NCBI GenBank assembly: GCA_037721215.1
Contig: JBBJNV010000018.1
Span: 25,923-89,922, forward strand
DNA: 64,000 bases
Source: Gemmatimonadaceae bacterium
Lineage (GTDB): Bacteria > Gemmatimonadota > Gemmatimonadetes > Gemmatimonadales > Gemmatimonadaceae
Reading direction: 5' to 3'
Below the pieces are notes generated by a model. The model did not search any database. It was not told the DNA's origin and worked only from the letters and a program-made list of their open reading frames with translations. How positions within the stretch are numbered: position 1 is the first letter of the stretch; each line of letters opens with the position of its first letter. Both the position numbers and the translations under genes were made by a program. Positions 17,056 to 26,198 of this stretch are shown piece after piece.

Positions 17056-17958
17056 ATGATCGAATACGTGCTACTCGGCGATGCGCTGGTGAGAGCGACC
17101 CCGCTGATTATTGCCGGGCTGGCAGTTGCCGTCGCTTTCCGCGCCGGAGTTCTGAATATTGGCGCCGAGGGACAGTTGCTGGTTGGTGCCGCCACATCAG
17201 TCGCTGTCAGTGTGAGCGCAGCCGCTATCGGCATCGCCGTCATTCCACTTGCACTGGTGGCGGGCGCTGTTGCCGGTGCGCTATGGGCAGGTATTGCCGC
17301 TGAGCTCAGAAGGCGATTTCATGTGCTCGAGATCATCAGTACGATCATGCTCAACTTCATCGCGCTGCACATGGTGTCGTTCCTGGTAAGGGGTCCGCTC
17401 CAGGAGCCGTCGCGAATCTATCCGCAAACCGAATCATTACCACTTGCTGCGCAGCTTCCGATCATCGCTCCCGGAACCCGCCTGCACCTCGGGTTTCTCA
17501 TAGCGATCGCCATCGCTTGTCTGCTCGCGTGGGTCTTTCGGAGTACCGCCGCCGGCTTTCGCATCCGGGCAGTCGGCTCTAACCGCAGCGCGGCCGCCAG
17601 TGCCGGAATGATCAATGTCGACCGCACCACATATCGCGTCTTCCTCATCAGCGGTTCTCTTGCCGGCCTGGCCGGCGCTGTTGAAGTGAGCGGGGTGACG
17701 TTCGCCCTTTACGAAAATATTTCTCCCGGATACGGCTACACTGCCATTGCCGTTGCGCTGATCGCCGGGTTGAAGCCGACACGAGTGATCGCGTCAGGCA
17801 TCTTCTTCGGAATTCTGGAAACGGGTGCTGGCGCGCTTCAACGCGATTTCGGAATTCCGTCATCTACAGCCCTGGTCACCGAAGCGTTACTGATTCTGCT
17901 CGCGATTGGCCTCGCCAGCATTCGTGGCCGGTCGACGCATCCGTTCTCAAGCAGGTGA
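17056..17958 (+). CDS. ABC transporter permease (BMP/nucleoside type), subunit 1
   Basis: A 300-residue inner-membrane protein of the branched-chain/sugar permease fold with about eight hydrophobic segments. The family box NIGAEGQLLVGA is near residue 33, FHVLEIISTIMLNFIALHM is in the middle, and RIRAVGSNRSAAASAGM is the ATPase-coupling loop. It pairs with the next gene. The 47-base gap after the ATPase gene has no terminator. Confidence 0.9.
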   Translation: MIEYVLLGDALVRATPLIIAGLAVAVAFRAGVLNIGAEGQLLVGAATSVAVSVSAAAIGIAVIPLALVAGAVAGALWAGIAAELRRRFHVLEIISTIMLNFIALHMVSFLVRGPLQEPSRIYPQTESLPLAAQLPIIAPGTRLHLGFLIAIAIACLLAWVFRSTAAGFRIRAVGSNRSAAASAGMINVDRTTYRVFLISGSLAGLAGAVEVSGVTFALYENISPGYGYTAIAVALIAGLKPTRVIASGIFFGILETGAGALQRDFGIPSSTALVTEALLILLAIGLASIRGRSTHPFSSR

Positions 17959-17962
17959 CTCG

Positions 17963-18877
17963 TTGAGTGCATTCGAGGCGTTCATGGAAGGGACGATCCG
18001 CACGGCGACACCCCTTGCGTTTGCGGCGCTGGGCGAGACAGTGGTCGAGCGCTCTGGCTTGATAAACATCGGCCTCGAAGGAGCGATCATTGCTGGCGCA
18101 TTCGGGGGATTCGTGGCAGCAGGATTCGGGGGAGCGTGGTTTGGGTTTGCAGCCGCCGGAATCTCGGGGATTGCGGTTGCATTGGTTTTCGCGTTCTTCG
18201 CCGTCCGTCTGAGAGCAGATCAGATAATTGCCGGAACCGCCATCAGTCTTCTCGCACTCGGAATAACCGCAACTCTCAACCGTCTTCTTTTCGGAAGCGA
18301 TTCATCCACGGCGGGCATTTCCACCATGGAGACATTGCCCATCCCGGGTTTGTCATCCCTTCCGATCATTGGACGTGCCCTGTTTTCGCAACCTCCCATT
18401 ACCTACCTGCTTTACCTTGCCATTCCAGCAACCTGGTGGTGGATGTACCGCACCCATGCCGGCCTTGGCCTCCGAGCAACGGGTGAAGATCCGCGGGCCG
18501 CGATCGTCGCTGGAGTTCCGGTAAACCGGCTACAGTATGGTGCGGTCCTGTTTGGCGGCTTCATGGGCGGTATTGCAGGCGGCACTCTCGTGATTGCGCA
18601 GGCAGGCAGCTTCGCCGAGGGGATGTCGGCAGGACGCGGCTTCATTGCAGTGGCAATCGTGGTATTGGGGCGGTGGCATCCGGTGGGAGCAGCTGGCGCG
18701 GCAGTCGTATTCGGCGCAGCCAGTGCACTTCAGTATCTGTTTCAGGCGATGGGGTGGTCACTGCCATATCAGGTATTTCTTGCCTTGCCTTATGTCCTGA
18801 CGCTGCTCGTCCTGGCTAGTGTCACTGGCCGCGCGAGCGCACCCGCGGGTCTTGGGAAGTGGGGCACCACCGACTGA
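17963..18877 (+). CDS. ABC transporter permease (BMP/nucleoside type), subunit 2
   Basis: About 304 residues with the same permease family signature: ERSGLINIGLEGAIIAGA near residue 28 and GLRATGEDPRAAIVAGVPV as the cytoplasmic coupling loop. The TTG at 17963 lies four bases after the upstream stop and gives MSAFEAFMEGTIRTATP; the ATG at 17984 is an alternative. It ends the parAB-BMP transporter unit. No clear intrinsic terminator is seen between it and the convergent gene at 18893. Confidence 0.9.
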   Translation: MSAFEAFMEGTIRTATPLAFAALGETVVERSGLINIGLEGAIIAGAFGGFVAAGFGGAWFGFAAAGISGIAVALVFAFFAVRLRADQIIAGTAISLLALGITATLNRLLFGSDSSTAGISTMETLPIPGLSSLPIIGRALFSQPPITYLLYLAIPATWWWMYRTHAGLGLRATGEDPRAAIVAGVPVNRLQYGAVLFGGFMGGIAGGTLVIAQAGSFAEGMSAGRGFIAVAIVVLGRWHPVGAAGAAVVFGAASALQYLFQAMGWSLPYQVFLALPYVLTLLVLASVTGRASAPAGLGKWGTTD

Positions 18878-18892
18878 CCTTTTCCCTCCAGT

Positions 18893-19816
18893 TCAACAGC
18901 TCGTGTACGCGCTCTTCCACATCACGCGCCACTGACCTCCGCTGACACGTTCGAGAAGTCCTACTCTCCATCCTTCTCCGTCCTCGAATGTTACGGCAAT
19001 CGCCGTCTGTCCTGTCTCCACCAGGTTCATGACTGCCAGTATTTCGTTCGTTCGGACAGAATCCTCGGCGCCCGATGCGCGTGATTGAAATACTTCACGA
19101 TACGATCCGCCGGAACGCTCTGCGATTACAAGAAAATGCTCCTGCCTGGGGTTGGCTTCTTCGTTGATCTTTCGCACCACGCTGGCGATGAAACCCCTGG
19201 TCGACACGACGGGGAAGCGGTATGCCTTCCTTACGGAGAATGGAAGTCCGTGAAAGGCCGAATCGCCTCGTTGGGAGTAGGGCATGACAATCCGTAAGAT
19301 TTCCGCAGTAAATGCAGCGGAATCCGCGTCACTCATGCCTTCGATTGAATCGAGTGGTACTCCTTTCATGCGGCCTTCCTCGAACCCAACCCGCCACGGC
19401 CGTTTCGGGCGCTGGGAAATCCTGCCTTGCGGCCATGACTGGCAAGAGTCTGCGCTGGTCGATGCGCCGGCCGCCTGAAATACTGCTTCCCCTGCGAGCC
19501 CGCCAGGACCAAAAAGTTCGACACGCGAGTTCGACAGCACAGAAGAGTCAGACTGTCTCGAGCTGGCGAGCGTGTTATCAGTCAGTCCGGGAAGAATCAC
19601 TGCCGCGCTGAGGGGATCATTCGTCGTGGAAAGAATTAGCGCCGGTCCCGCTGCCTCATCCCAGCCAGTGCTCGGTAGCACCGGAGCAACAACGGCTGGC
19701 GCGCGAGCGCTCATCGCCGCGGAATCCGCTGCTGCCTTTCTGGAGTCGTCATCACATGCGAGAACGGCGGCATACAGGAGAATGGCTACTGGAACGACAA
19801 CGCGACGCGAATTCAT
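18893..19816 (-). CDS. putative lipoprotein, function unknown
   Basis: A 307-residue protein starting MNSRRVVVPVAILLYAAVLAC, a good lipoprotein signal with Cys21. The region after it is alanine/serine rich, then a domain with FSVRKAYRFPVVSTRGFIA and VAVTFEDGEGWRVG-like beta strands. An in-frame ATG at 19840 would add eight residues; neither start has a convincing ribosome binding site. No family is recognised. It is divergent from the acyltransferase gene, sharing a gap of about 60 bases. Confidence 0.6.
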   Translation of the reverse strand: MNSRRVVVPVAILLYAAVLACDDDSRKAAADSAAMSARAPAVVAPVLPSTGWDEAAGPALILSTTNDPLSAAVILPGLTDNTLASSRQSDSSVLSNSRVELFGPGGLAGEAVFQAAGASTSADSCQSWPQGRISQRPKRPWRVGFEEGRMKGVPLDSIEGMSDADSAAFTAEILRIVMPYSQRGDSAFHGLPFSVRKAYRFPVVSTRGFIASVVRKINEEANPRQEHFLVIAERSGGSYREVFQSRASGAEDSVRTNEILAVMNLVETGQTAIAVTFEDGEGWRVGLLERVSGGQWRVMWKSAYTSC

Positions 19817-19878
19817 AAGTGGTAATTTGCAGTCGCTCATGGAAACCCGAAACCATACATGATCCGGTCTGGTCCTGC

Positions 19879-20850
19879 ATGATGTACCGGTTGATGCACT
19901 GGGTCACCGGCATAGCGCTGCACTGGTTTTACTCGAGCGTGCGGGTGGAGGGACGAGACCGGATCCCCGGAGACGCTCCAGTACTCCTCGCCGCAAGCCA
20001 TCACAATGCTCTGGTCGATTGCCTGATCGCGGTGTGGCTCGTCCCTCGCCGGGTGACCATTACCGCTAAAGCCACGCTCGTTGATAATCCGGTAAATGCC
20101 TGGCTTTTCCGCATGCTTGGAATCGTTCCCCTCAGACGGGCTGGAGACGAAAAGAAGAAGTCTCCGACTGCCGGGCTCGACGCTGCGCGCAACGCCGGGG
20201 CGTTTGGAAGCCTGCTCGACGTGCTGGGCAAGAATGGGATGGTGCTCATTTTTCCGGAAGGGAAGAGTCACAGCGAGCCGGCACTTGCGCCCCTCAGAAC
20301 AGGAATCGCGCGGATCGCACTCGAAGCTCGCGATGTGCGGAAAGTTCGCGGCCTTCAGATCGTTCCGCTTGGGCTCAACTTCGAGGAGAAGGGCAATCCC
20401 GGAACCGCTGTTCTGGCTGAGGTCGGTGAGCCGATTCTGATGGATTCGATGGGGGCGGTGGATGTTGAGACACTTACTGCCGAAGTCGCGCGAAGATTGA
20501 AGGCCGTGTCCCTCAAGTCACCCGTGGCTTCAAGCGAAGAGGGAGAGATAGCGGGCCGTAGCAGCGGTGCCCGGCCGTTCGTTACGATCGCGGCTGCGTG
20601 GGGAGAGCTGACGCATCGCCACATAATCAACTTTGCACGCGAACAGGCGCAGAAACGGGGGCGGAACGCCGACGACCCGGCGATGCTCACCATGATATTC
20701 GGGCTTCAGCTGATACTGATCTCGTATGTGGTTCAGTTTGCCGTTCTGGCCGCGATGTTCAATGTCTGGGTCGCCGCGCTGTACGTCGCGACATTGCCCG
20801 TTGGCGCATACTGGGCTGCCTTCAAGAATCACCATCGCCCCTCGGAGTAG
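19879..20850 (+). CDS. lysophospholipid acyltransferase (PlsC-like)
   Basis: A 323-residue acyltransferase. The HX4D catalytic motif is in AASHHNALVDCL near residue 40, and the glycerophosphate-binding FPEGKSHSEP follows near 130. The C-terminal part (LTMIFGLQLILISYVVQF and beyond) has two hydrophobic segments, suggesting membrane anchoring. Such enzymes acylate lysophospholipids or glycerol-3-phosphate derivatives in the inner membrane. Start at the first of two adjacent ATGs (19879). Confidence 0.85.
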   Translation: MMYRLMHWVTGIALHWFYSSVRVEGRDRIPGDAPVLLAASHHNALVDCLIAVWLVPRRVTITAKATLVDNPVNAWLFRMLGIVPLRRAGDEKKKSPTAGLDAARNAGAFGSLLDVLGKNGMVLIFPEGKSHSEPALAPLRTGIARIALEARDVRKVRGLQIVPLGLNFEEKGNPGTAVLAEVGEPILMDSMGAVDVETLTAEVARRLKAVSLKSPVASSEEGEIAGRSSGARPFVTIAAAWGELTHRHIINFAREQAQKRGRNADDPAMLTMIFGLQLILISYVVQFAVLAAMFNVWVAALYVATLPVGAYWAAFKNHHRPSE

Positions 20851-20864
20851 CGGTCGAGCAGTAC

Positions 20865-23828
20865 TTACTTCGTTTCGACCCAGTTGATGCCTGTACCGAC
20901 GTCAACCACCAGTGGTACTGAGAGTTCAGCTGCATTCTCCATCTCAGCGCGCACGAGCTCGCTTACTGCTTCGAGTTCCTCAGGGGGTACCTCGAACACC
21001 AGCTCATCGTGTACCTGGAGCAGCATTTTCGCGGCGAGGCCCCGGGATGCAAATGCGTTATGAATCCGGATCATCGCGACCTTGATGAGGTCGGCCGCCG
21101 ATCCCTGGATCGGTGAATTGGCCGCAGTACGTTCGCCGAATGCACGGATGTTGAAATTGCGCTCGCGTAACTCCGGGATGTAGCGGCGGCGACCAAGTAT
21201 TGTCTGTACGTACCCGTGCTCCCGCGCGAATGCGACCATCGAGTCGAGGTAATGTCTCACACCGCTGAACCGCTCGAAATACCGAACGATGAACTCCTTA
21301 GCTTCTCCGTGCTCGATCTTGAGCTGGCGCGACAATGCGTGCGCACCCTGCCCGTAGATGGTGGCGAAGTTGATTGTCTTCGCCCGGGACCTCATCTCGG
21401 ATGTGACATCATCCAGCGGGACATCGAAAATGATTGCTGCTGTCTGGCGATGGATGTCACCACCAGCATTGAATGCCTGCACGAACGCGGGGTCCTGCGA
21501 TAGATGAGCAAGAAGCCTCAGCTCGATCTGTGAGTAATCGGCCGCCATCATCACCCATCCCTGTCGGGGAATGAACCCCCGCCTGATGTCCTTACCCAAC
21601 TCCCGCCTGATAGGGATGTTCTGAACGTTCGGGTCACTCGACGACAGGCGGCCGGTTGCGGCGACGGTCTGGTTGAAGGAGGTATGGAGTCGGCCTGTGC
21701 GCGGATTGACCAGTTCCGGAAGCGCATCGAGGTACGTGTTCTCGAGCTTGGAAAGCTCTCTGTATTCCATCAAAAAGCCCGGCAGAGCGTGACCGGCGTC
21801 GGCCAGTTCCTGAAGAACGGTGACGTCAGTCGATGGGCCGGTGGTCGTCTTTTTGAGGACCGGAAGGCCGAGCCTGGTGAATAGGATTTCTCTGAGTTGA
21901 GGATTTGAGTTGATGTTGAACTCGGTTCCTGCTGCTGCGTAAATCTCTTTCTCGACCGCCTCTCGCTCCCGCCGAAATCGTTCCTTGAGGGATCGAAACC
22001 AGGGTATGTCGATCGTTATTCCCGTCCACTCGACTTCTGCCAGCACATGGACAAGCGGGATTTCCATGTCGTCCAGAAGTGGCTTGAGTTGGGCGCTATT
22101 TAGCTGAGGTTCAAAGATCGCGCGGAGCCGGAGAGTCATGTCCGCGTCTTCGCATGAGTAGTCCCGTGCCGCGTCAATCGGGCACTCATCGAATGCGACA
22201 GCCGCCTTTCCCTTGCCACAAAGATCGGCGTAGGAGGTCATCGTATGATCCAGGAATTCGACAGCAAGGACATCGAGCCCATGTGACCGACGGCCTGGGT
22301 CGAGCAGATAACTGGCGAGCATTGTGTCGAAGTCGAGGCCTTCGAGGCGTACTCCTGCCCGCCTGAGAATGAGCACGTCATCCTTCGAGTTCTGGGCAGT
22401 TTTCTTTACGGCAGGGTCTTCGAGCAGATCTCGCAACGGCCCCATTTCTGGGAAATTGAGGGGTGAAAGGTTTATCACTGGCGGGTCACTGTCGCGAGAC
22501 TGATGCCTCTCTGCCAGTAAACGGCCCGCTTTCCCTGTCCCGACCGGCAGTTTCGGCTGTACCCGACGCGCCGAGAGAGACGCTTCAGGAAGGTCGTCAC
22601 CTCCCCTTACCAAACCCCGGTCTTCGCTGGAATCGGTGGGAGATCTGTCTCCGGCGGCATCCATCAGAAGCTCGCCCTGATGCCCGCGCCACCCTACGTG
22701 GCGAAGCGGAAAGTAGTAGGCCTCGCCCGGACCGACCGCAATGGAAATGGACACCAGGGTAGACCGCAATGGATCCGCTTTCTGCGGACTGTCGAATTCA
22801 ATGACCGTCTCGGTGTCGACAGCAATGGTACCGACAGTCCTCGCCCGTTCGACGACTTTGACCATCTCTTCAAGGGTATCGACCGTGACATACGAGACCG
22901 TTTCCCTGACAGCCGCAATCCGCTCTGGCGGAGGCGCAACCGTCTTCACAAGCGTGTGGAACTCGAGCTCTACGTAGAGCTCTCGCAGTCGGTCATGATC
23001 GCTGTCATGGATCTGCATCGATTCCCGGTCAAATTCGACTGGTAAATCGTCGCGTATAGTTACTAATTCCTTCGACAGCCGGGCATTATCCGCAAACTGC
23101 AGCAATGCTTCACGCGGACGTTTTTTCGGGATCTCGCTGGCGTGCTCGAGAATCGATTCAAGACTTCCGTATTTTGCGACGAGCTCGCACGCCGTCTTGT
23201 CGCCGATTCCTTTCACCCCCGGCACGTTGTCCGACGAGTCGCCGACAAGAGCCAGGTAATCGGTGACCCTCTCAGGGGGAACGCCAAGCCGTTCGCTGGC
23301 GTTCTCTACTCCCACCCAATGCTCTTCAACTCCAGCAGGGCCGCCCCGGCCAGGATTGAGCAGCCATACACCGGGCCTGATGAGCTGCTGAAAATCCTTG
23401 TCACCCGATACCACAACCACATTCAGGTTCTGCTCGAGCCCCTTGACGACGAGTGTGCCAATCACGTCATCAGCCTCGTAGCCCTTTAGAGCTATGATGG
23501 GAATCCGGTAGCCTTCCAGGAGCTGGCAAATGCGCTCCATTCCTCGGTCGAAATCGGCTTGAAGCTCCTCAGTGAGCTTTTCCCTCGTGGCCTTGTAAGC
23601 CGGATACACCTCGTGCCGAAATGAAAGTCCCGAGTCGTGGACCCATGCCAGATATTCTGGCTTGTGAGTTTGCAGCAACCGCTGGAGAAAGCTGGAGATG
23701 CCCCACACGGCAGAAGTGTTTTCGCCTTTGCTCGTTGTCAGAGGCCGGGAGATGAGCGCATAGAAGGCACGATAGATGAGCGCATACCCGTCGATCAGGA
23801 AAAGCCGCGGAGAGTCGGGAAGGTTCAT
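20865..23828 (-). CDS. polA: DNA polymerase I
   Basis: A 987-residue protein. The N-terminal 5' nuclease (residues 1 to about 290) shows DGYALIYRAFYALI, YEADDVIGTL, VSGDKDFQQL and GVKGIGDKTA. The 3'-5' exonuclease keeps its acidic residues: VDTET (motif I), QNSKDD (II) and YSCEDAD (III), so proofreading is probably retained. The polymerase has MAADYSQIELR (A), RSRAKTINFATIYGQG (O helix) and LLQVHDELVFEV (C). It is longer than usual because of a polar insertion of about 50 residues between exonuclease motifs I and II (near 22480-22690). It acts in repair and Okazaki fragment processing. Confidence 0.96.
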   Translation of the reverse strand: MNLPDSPRLFLIDGYALIYRAFYALISRPLTTSKGENTSAVWGISSFLQRLLQTHKPEYLAWVHDSGLSFRHEVYPAYKATREKLTEELQADFDRGMERICQLLEGYRIPIIALKGYEADDVIGTLVVKGLEQNLNVVVVSGDKDFQQLIRPGVWLLNPGRGGPAGVEEHWVGVENASERLGVPPERVTDYLALVGDSSDNVPGVKGIGDKTACELVAKYGSLESILEHASEIPKKRPREALLQFADNARLSKELVTIRDDLPVEFDRESMQIHDSDHDRLRELYVELEFHTLVKTVAPPPERIAAVRETVSYVTVDTLEEMVKVVERARTVGTIAVDTETVIEFDSPQKADPLRSTLVSISIAVGPGEAYYFPLRHVGWRGHQGELLMDAAGDRSPTDSSEDRGLVRGGDDLPEASLSARRVQPKLPVGTGKAGRLLAERHQSRDSDPPVINLSPLNFPEMGPLRDLLEDPAVKKTAQNSKDDVLILRRAGVRLEGLDFDTMLASYLLDPGRRSHGLDVLAVEFLDHTMTSYADLCGKGKAAVAFDECPIDAARDYSCEDADMTLRLRAIFEPQLNSAQLKPLLDDMEIPLVHVLAEVEWTGITIDIPWFRSLKERFRREREAVEKEIYAAAGTEFNINSNPQLREILFTRLGLPVLKKTTTGPSTDVTVLQELADAGHALPGFLMEYRELSKLENTYLDALPELVNPRTGRLHTSFNQTVAATGRLSSSDPNVQNIPIRRELGKDIRRGFIPRQGWVMMAADYSQIELRLLAHLSQDPAFVQAFNAGGDIHRQTAAIIFDVPLDDVTSEMRSRAKTINFATIYGQGAHALSRQLKIEHGEAKEFIVRYFERFSGVRHYLDSMVAFAREHGYVQTILGRRRYIPELRERNFNIRAFGERTAANSPIQGSAADLIKVAMIRIHNAFASRGLAAKMLLQVHDELVFEVPPEELEAVSELVRAEMENAAELSVPLVVDVGTGINWVETK

Positions 23829-24170
23829 GGCGGAATATACAAGGCCTCATAACCCGGTTATCTGACATGGTAGCGCCAAAACTCAAGGATTTCCGGAATC
23901 TCGCGACATACGGTTGTCAGGCTCTTTGCCCTGTCTATGATACTATTCCCAAAGAATTCTAGATTGTCCTACTCGGCCGAGATGGAGCGGGTGATTCCCT
24001 GAGCATGTCTTGGCCGCGCTGATGGTGGGAGCCTTTGGAACAGATCGCTCAGATGAATCAACACCGGCCAGCCGTCTTGTAAACACGCCCAATCCAGCCG
24101 GTTCTCTGGGCCTGCCCAGAGTGAGCACATTCGTACCGCCGGTGAATCGCTCGCAACTGCTCGCGCTGCC

Positions 24171-24746
24171 ATGATCATGGTTCACGGAAGAAGCGCGACT
24201 GCGGAGAGCATTCTGACGCTGGTTCCCGCTTTCGATATGGATCGCTTTGCTTTTCTCGCACCACAGGCGTTCGGCAACACTTGGTACCCGAATTCGTTTC
24301 TTGCGCCACTTCAGTCCAACGAGCCGGGACTATCGGCGGGTCTTCAGGCAATGGGCAGCGTCATGACAGTTGCGCACACGGCTGGTATTTCGAATGAGCG
24401 GATCATACTACTTGGATTCTCGCAGGCGCTTGTCTCGCTATCGAGTACTCCGCTCGCAACCGCCGGAATCTATGGCGGGATCGCATGCCTCAGTGGCGGA
24501 TTGATCGGACCCGATGGAACTCCGCGCAACTATCCCGGCAATCTGGGAAATACGCCAGTTTTTCTGGGCTGCAGCGATGTCGACCCACATGTGCCCGCAA
24601 TACGCGTGCGGGAATCCGCCGCAGTAATGACGGAAATGGGAGCCAGCGTAACGCTGCGCCTGTATGCAGGCATGGGACATCCCGTAAACGATGACGAGAT
24701 TACCGCCGTGCACGCCATGATGACCAAACTTATCCGGTCTTCCTAA
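24171..24746 (+). CDS. phospholipase/carboxylesterase-type alpha/beta hydrolase, probably decayed
   Basis: The frame encodes most of a small serine esterase: MVHGR oxyanion region, nucleophile GFSQ, acid segment CSDVDPHVP and histidine segment GMGHPVNDDEI. Family-like coding continues upstream to about 24117 (AQSEHIRTAGESLATARAA), but no ATG, GTG or TTG exists in frame back to a TGA at 24054, so the true start is lost or the protein is truncated. Residues after GFSQ do not fit the family, yet the next frame reads GACLAIEYSARNRR, the expected sequence. Two compensating single-base indels explain this. The 342-base gap before 24171 otherwise holds only the polA promoter region and this lost N-terminus. 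Confidence 0.6.
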   Translation: MIMVHGRSATAESILTLVPAFDMDRFAFLAPQAFGNTWYPNSFLAPLQSNEPGLSAGLQAMGSVMTVAHTAGISNERIILLGFSQALVSLSSTPLATAGIYGGIACLSGGLIGPDGTPRNYPGNLGNTPVFLGCSDVDPHVPAIRVRESAAVMTEMGASVTLRLYAGMGHPVNDDEITAVHAMMTKLIRSS

Positions 24747-26149
24747 CGCACCAGCAAACGGGCATTCAAGTTCTGGAACTCCGTCTCACTGGATGGAGTC
24801 AGACGCCACCGACCGATTCCGGTTTCATCATAAAAAACGAGTCGCACCCTGTGTTGGGTGTACTCCCAGTATTGAAGCCGGCCACGCTGGGTAACCGAAG
24901 TTCTCGACAGTGGAGCGTTGGTCGTCTGCTCATAAAGCTGGTCCGGCTCTCCAAGCGACACGAAGACCTTGCTGCGATCGGCAAGAAAACCGGTCCTGGC
25001 GGGCCCGTCTTCCCGAAACCTGACCGCAGCCTGCTGCAGTCTGGCAAAATAGGTCTGAAGGCCTTCATGCTCAGGGGTAGCCGGCGCGGGATCACTTGAG
25101 CGAATGAATTCAGCCCACGCTGCCCCACGGCGGTCGACAGGTGTATCCCGGAGCGATCTGATACGATCTGGTGCCGCGTAATATCTGAGCTGAGACAGCA
25201 GATCCTCGAAAGAAAGAAGCGGAATGTCGCTTCCAAAACTGACAAAGACTGGCGTTCGGACTGTATCCGTGGCATCGCTACGTGTGAACGTGATATTGGC
25301 AATGCCAATACCAACACGCGATATAGGAATTTTCACCGCACCACTCAGAAGATTCCCGTGTCTCAGCAGTACCGTTGTATCTCTGAACGTCGCTACGCCA
25401 CGATCATTCTGAACAACGTACGACACGGGGAGACGCGCCTGTTGGCCGTACCCTTCCAGATACACTGTGACAGAGCTATCCCGTCCAAAGACAGCACTGG
25501 ATCGGGGGCTGGCCAGAATTTTGGGAAGCGAGTCAAGCGCCAGTCTGGGCACAGCTTCGTAAGCAAGCAGCGGTGTCGATAACCGGCCACCAGTCATACG
25601 TGGAACTGTAACCGCACCGTCCTGAGCAGAATTGCGATTGCTTGCAACGTCTCTGACGAGAAACGAGATGTTGTAGTCCGATGGGGGAATCCGAAAGTAA
25701 TGCTGAAAGATCACGCTCTCGTCGGTTCGATTGACTTCCTTGAACGTGGCAACCCGCACCACCTCCATGGTGTTTACCGATTTTACTTCGGTTCCGCCTT
25801 TCGTCAACCTGACCCGCACCTCATAGGGGGCACGATACGTTTCGCCGTCCCTTATGAAGCTGAGCGCCCGGTTGGGTATGGATATGCTGACTAGCATCAT
25901 CGTTGAGTCAGGTGATGCCGTTGCGAAGTAGGCAATCTTCCCGACGTACGAAATCGGAGTGTTCGTGGCGATGAGGCCCATCTGATGATAGACCGCACTT
26001 GGGTCGTTGGGCAGCGACGCCCCAGTGCCAGACGGAAAGGGCGGTGGCGATACTCCCACCGGCGTGTTGGACCGCTGGCTTGCGCACGCAACCCCCGTCA
26101 GGGCCACAGCACACAGCAGGGCAGATCGAATGATTCCAGTAGCAGGCAT
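24743..26149 (-). CDS. GWxTD-domain lipoprotein
   Basis: A 468-residue protein with a lipoprotein signal (ALTGVACASQ). A long beta-rich region follows, and then a C-terminal GWxTD-type domain, recognisable from WAEFIRSSDPAPATPEHE and TGFLADRSKVFVSLGEPD. The name-giving GWxTD is altered to GFLAD. The end, LQYWEYTQHRVRLVFYDETG, is typical. Function is unknown; members occur in Bacteroidota, Acidobacteriota and Gemmatimonadota-like genomes. Its end overlaps the convergent esterase by four bases, and it is divergent from the kinase gene. Confidence 0.8.
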   Translation of the reverse strand: MPATGIIRSALLCAVALTGVACASQRSNTPVGVSPPPFPSGTGASLPNDPSAVYHQMGLIATNTPISYVGKIAYFATASPDSTMMLVSISIPNRALSFIRDGETYRAPYEVRVRLTKGGTEVKSVNTMEVVRVATFKEVNRTDESVIFQHYFRIPPSDYNISFLVRDVASNRNSAQDGAVTVPRMTGGRLSTPLLAYEAVPRLALDSLPKILASPRSSAVFGRDSSVTVYLEGYGQQARLPVSYVVQNDRGVATFRDTTVLLRHGNLLSGAVKIPISRVGIGIANITFTRSDATDTVRTPVFVSFGSDIPLLSFEDLLSQLRYYAAPDRIRSLRDTPVDRRGAAWAEFIRSSDPAPATPEHEGLQTYFARLQQAAVRFREDGPARTGFLADRSKVFVSLGEPDQLYEQTTNAPLSRTSVTQRGRLQYWEYTQHRVRLVFYDETGIGRWRLTPSSETEFQNLNARLLVR

Positions 26150-26198
26150 TATGGTATCTACCCTATCCAGGCAAATCGGTTTCTGTTACCTTCGCCGC
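26150..26198. promoter_or_regulatory. divergent promoter region
   Basis: The short gap between the GWxTD lipoprotein start and the kinase start must carry promoters for both strands unless the kinase begins further upstream. No clear sigma-70 hexamer pair is visible, so only the location is claimed. Confidence 0.3.
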
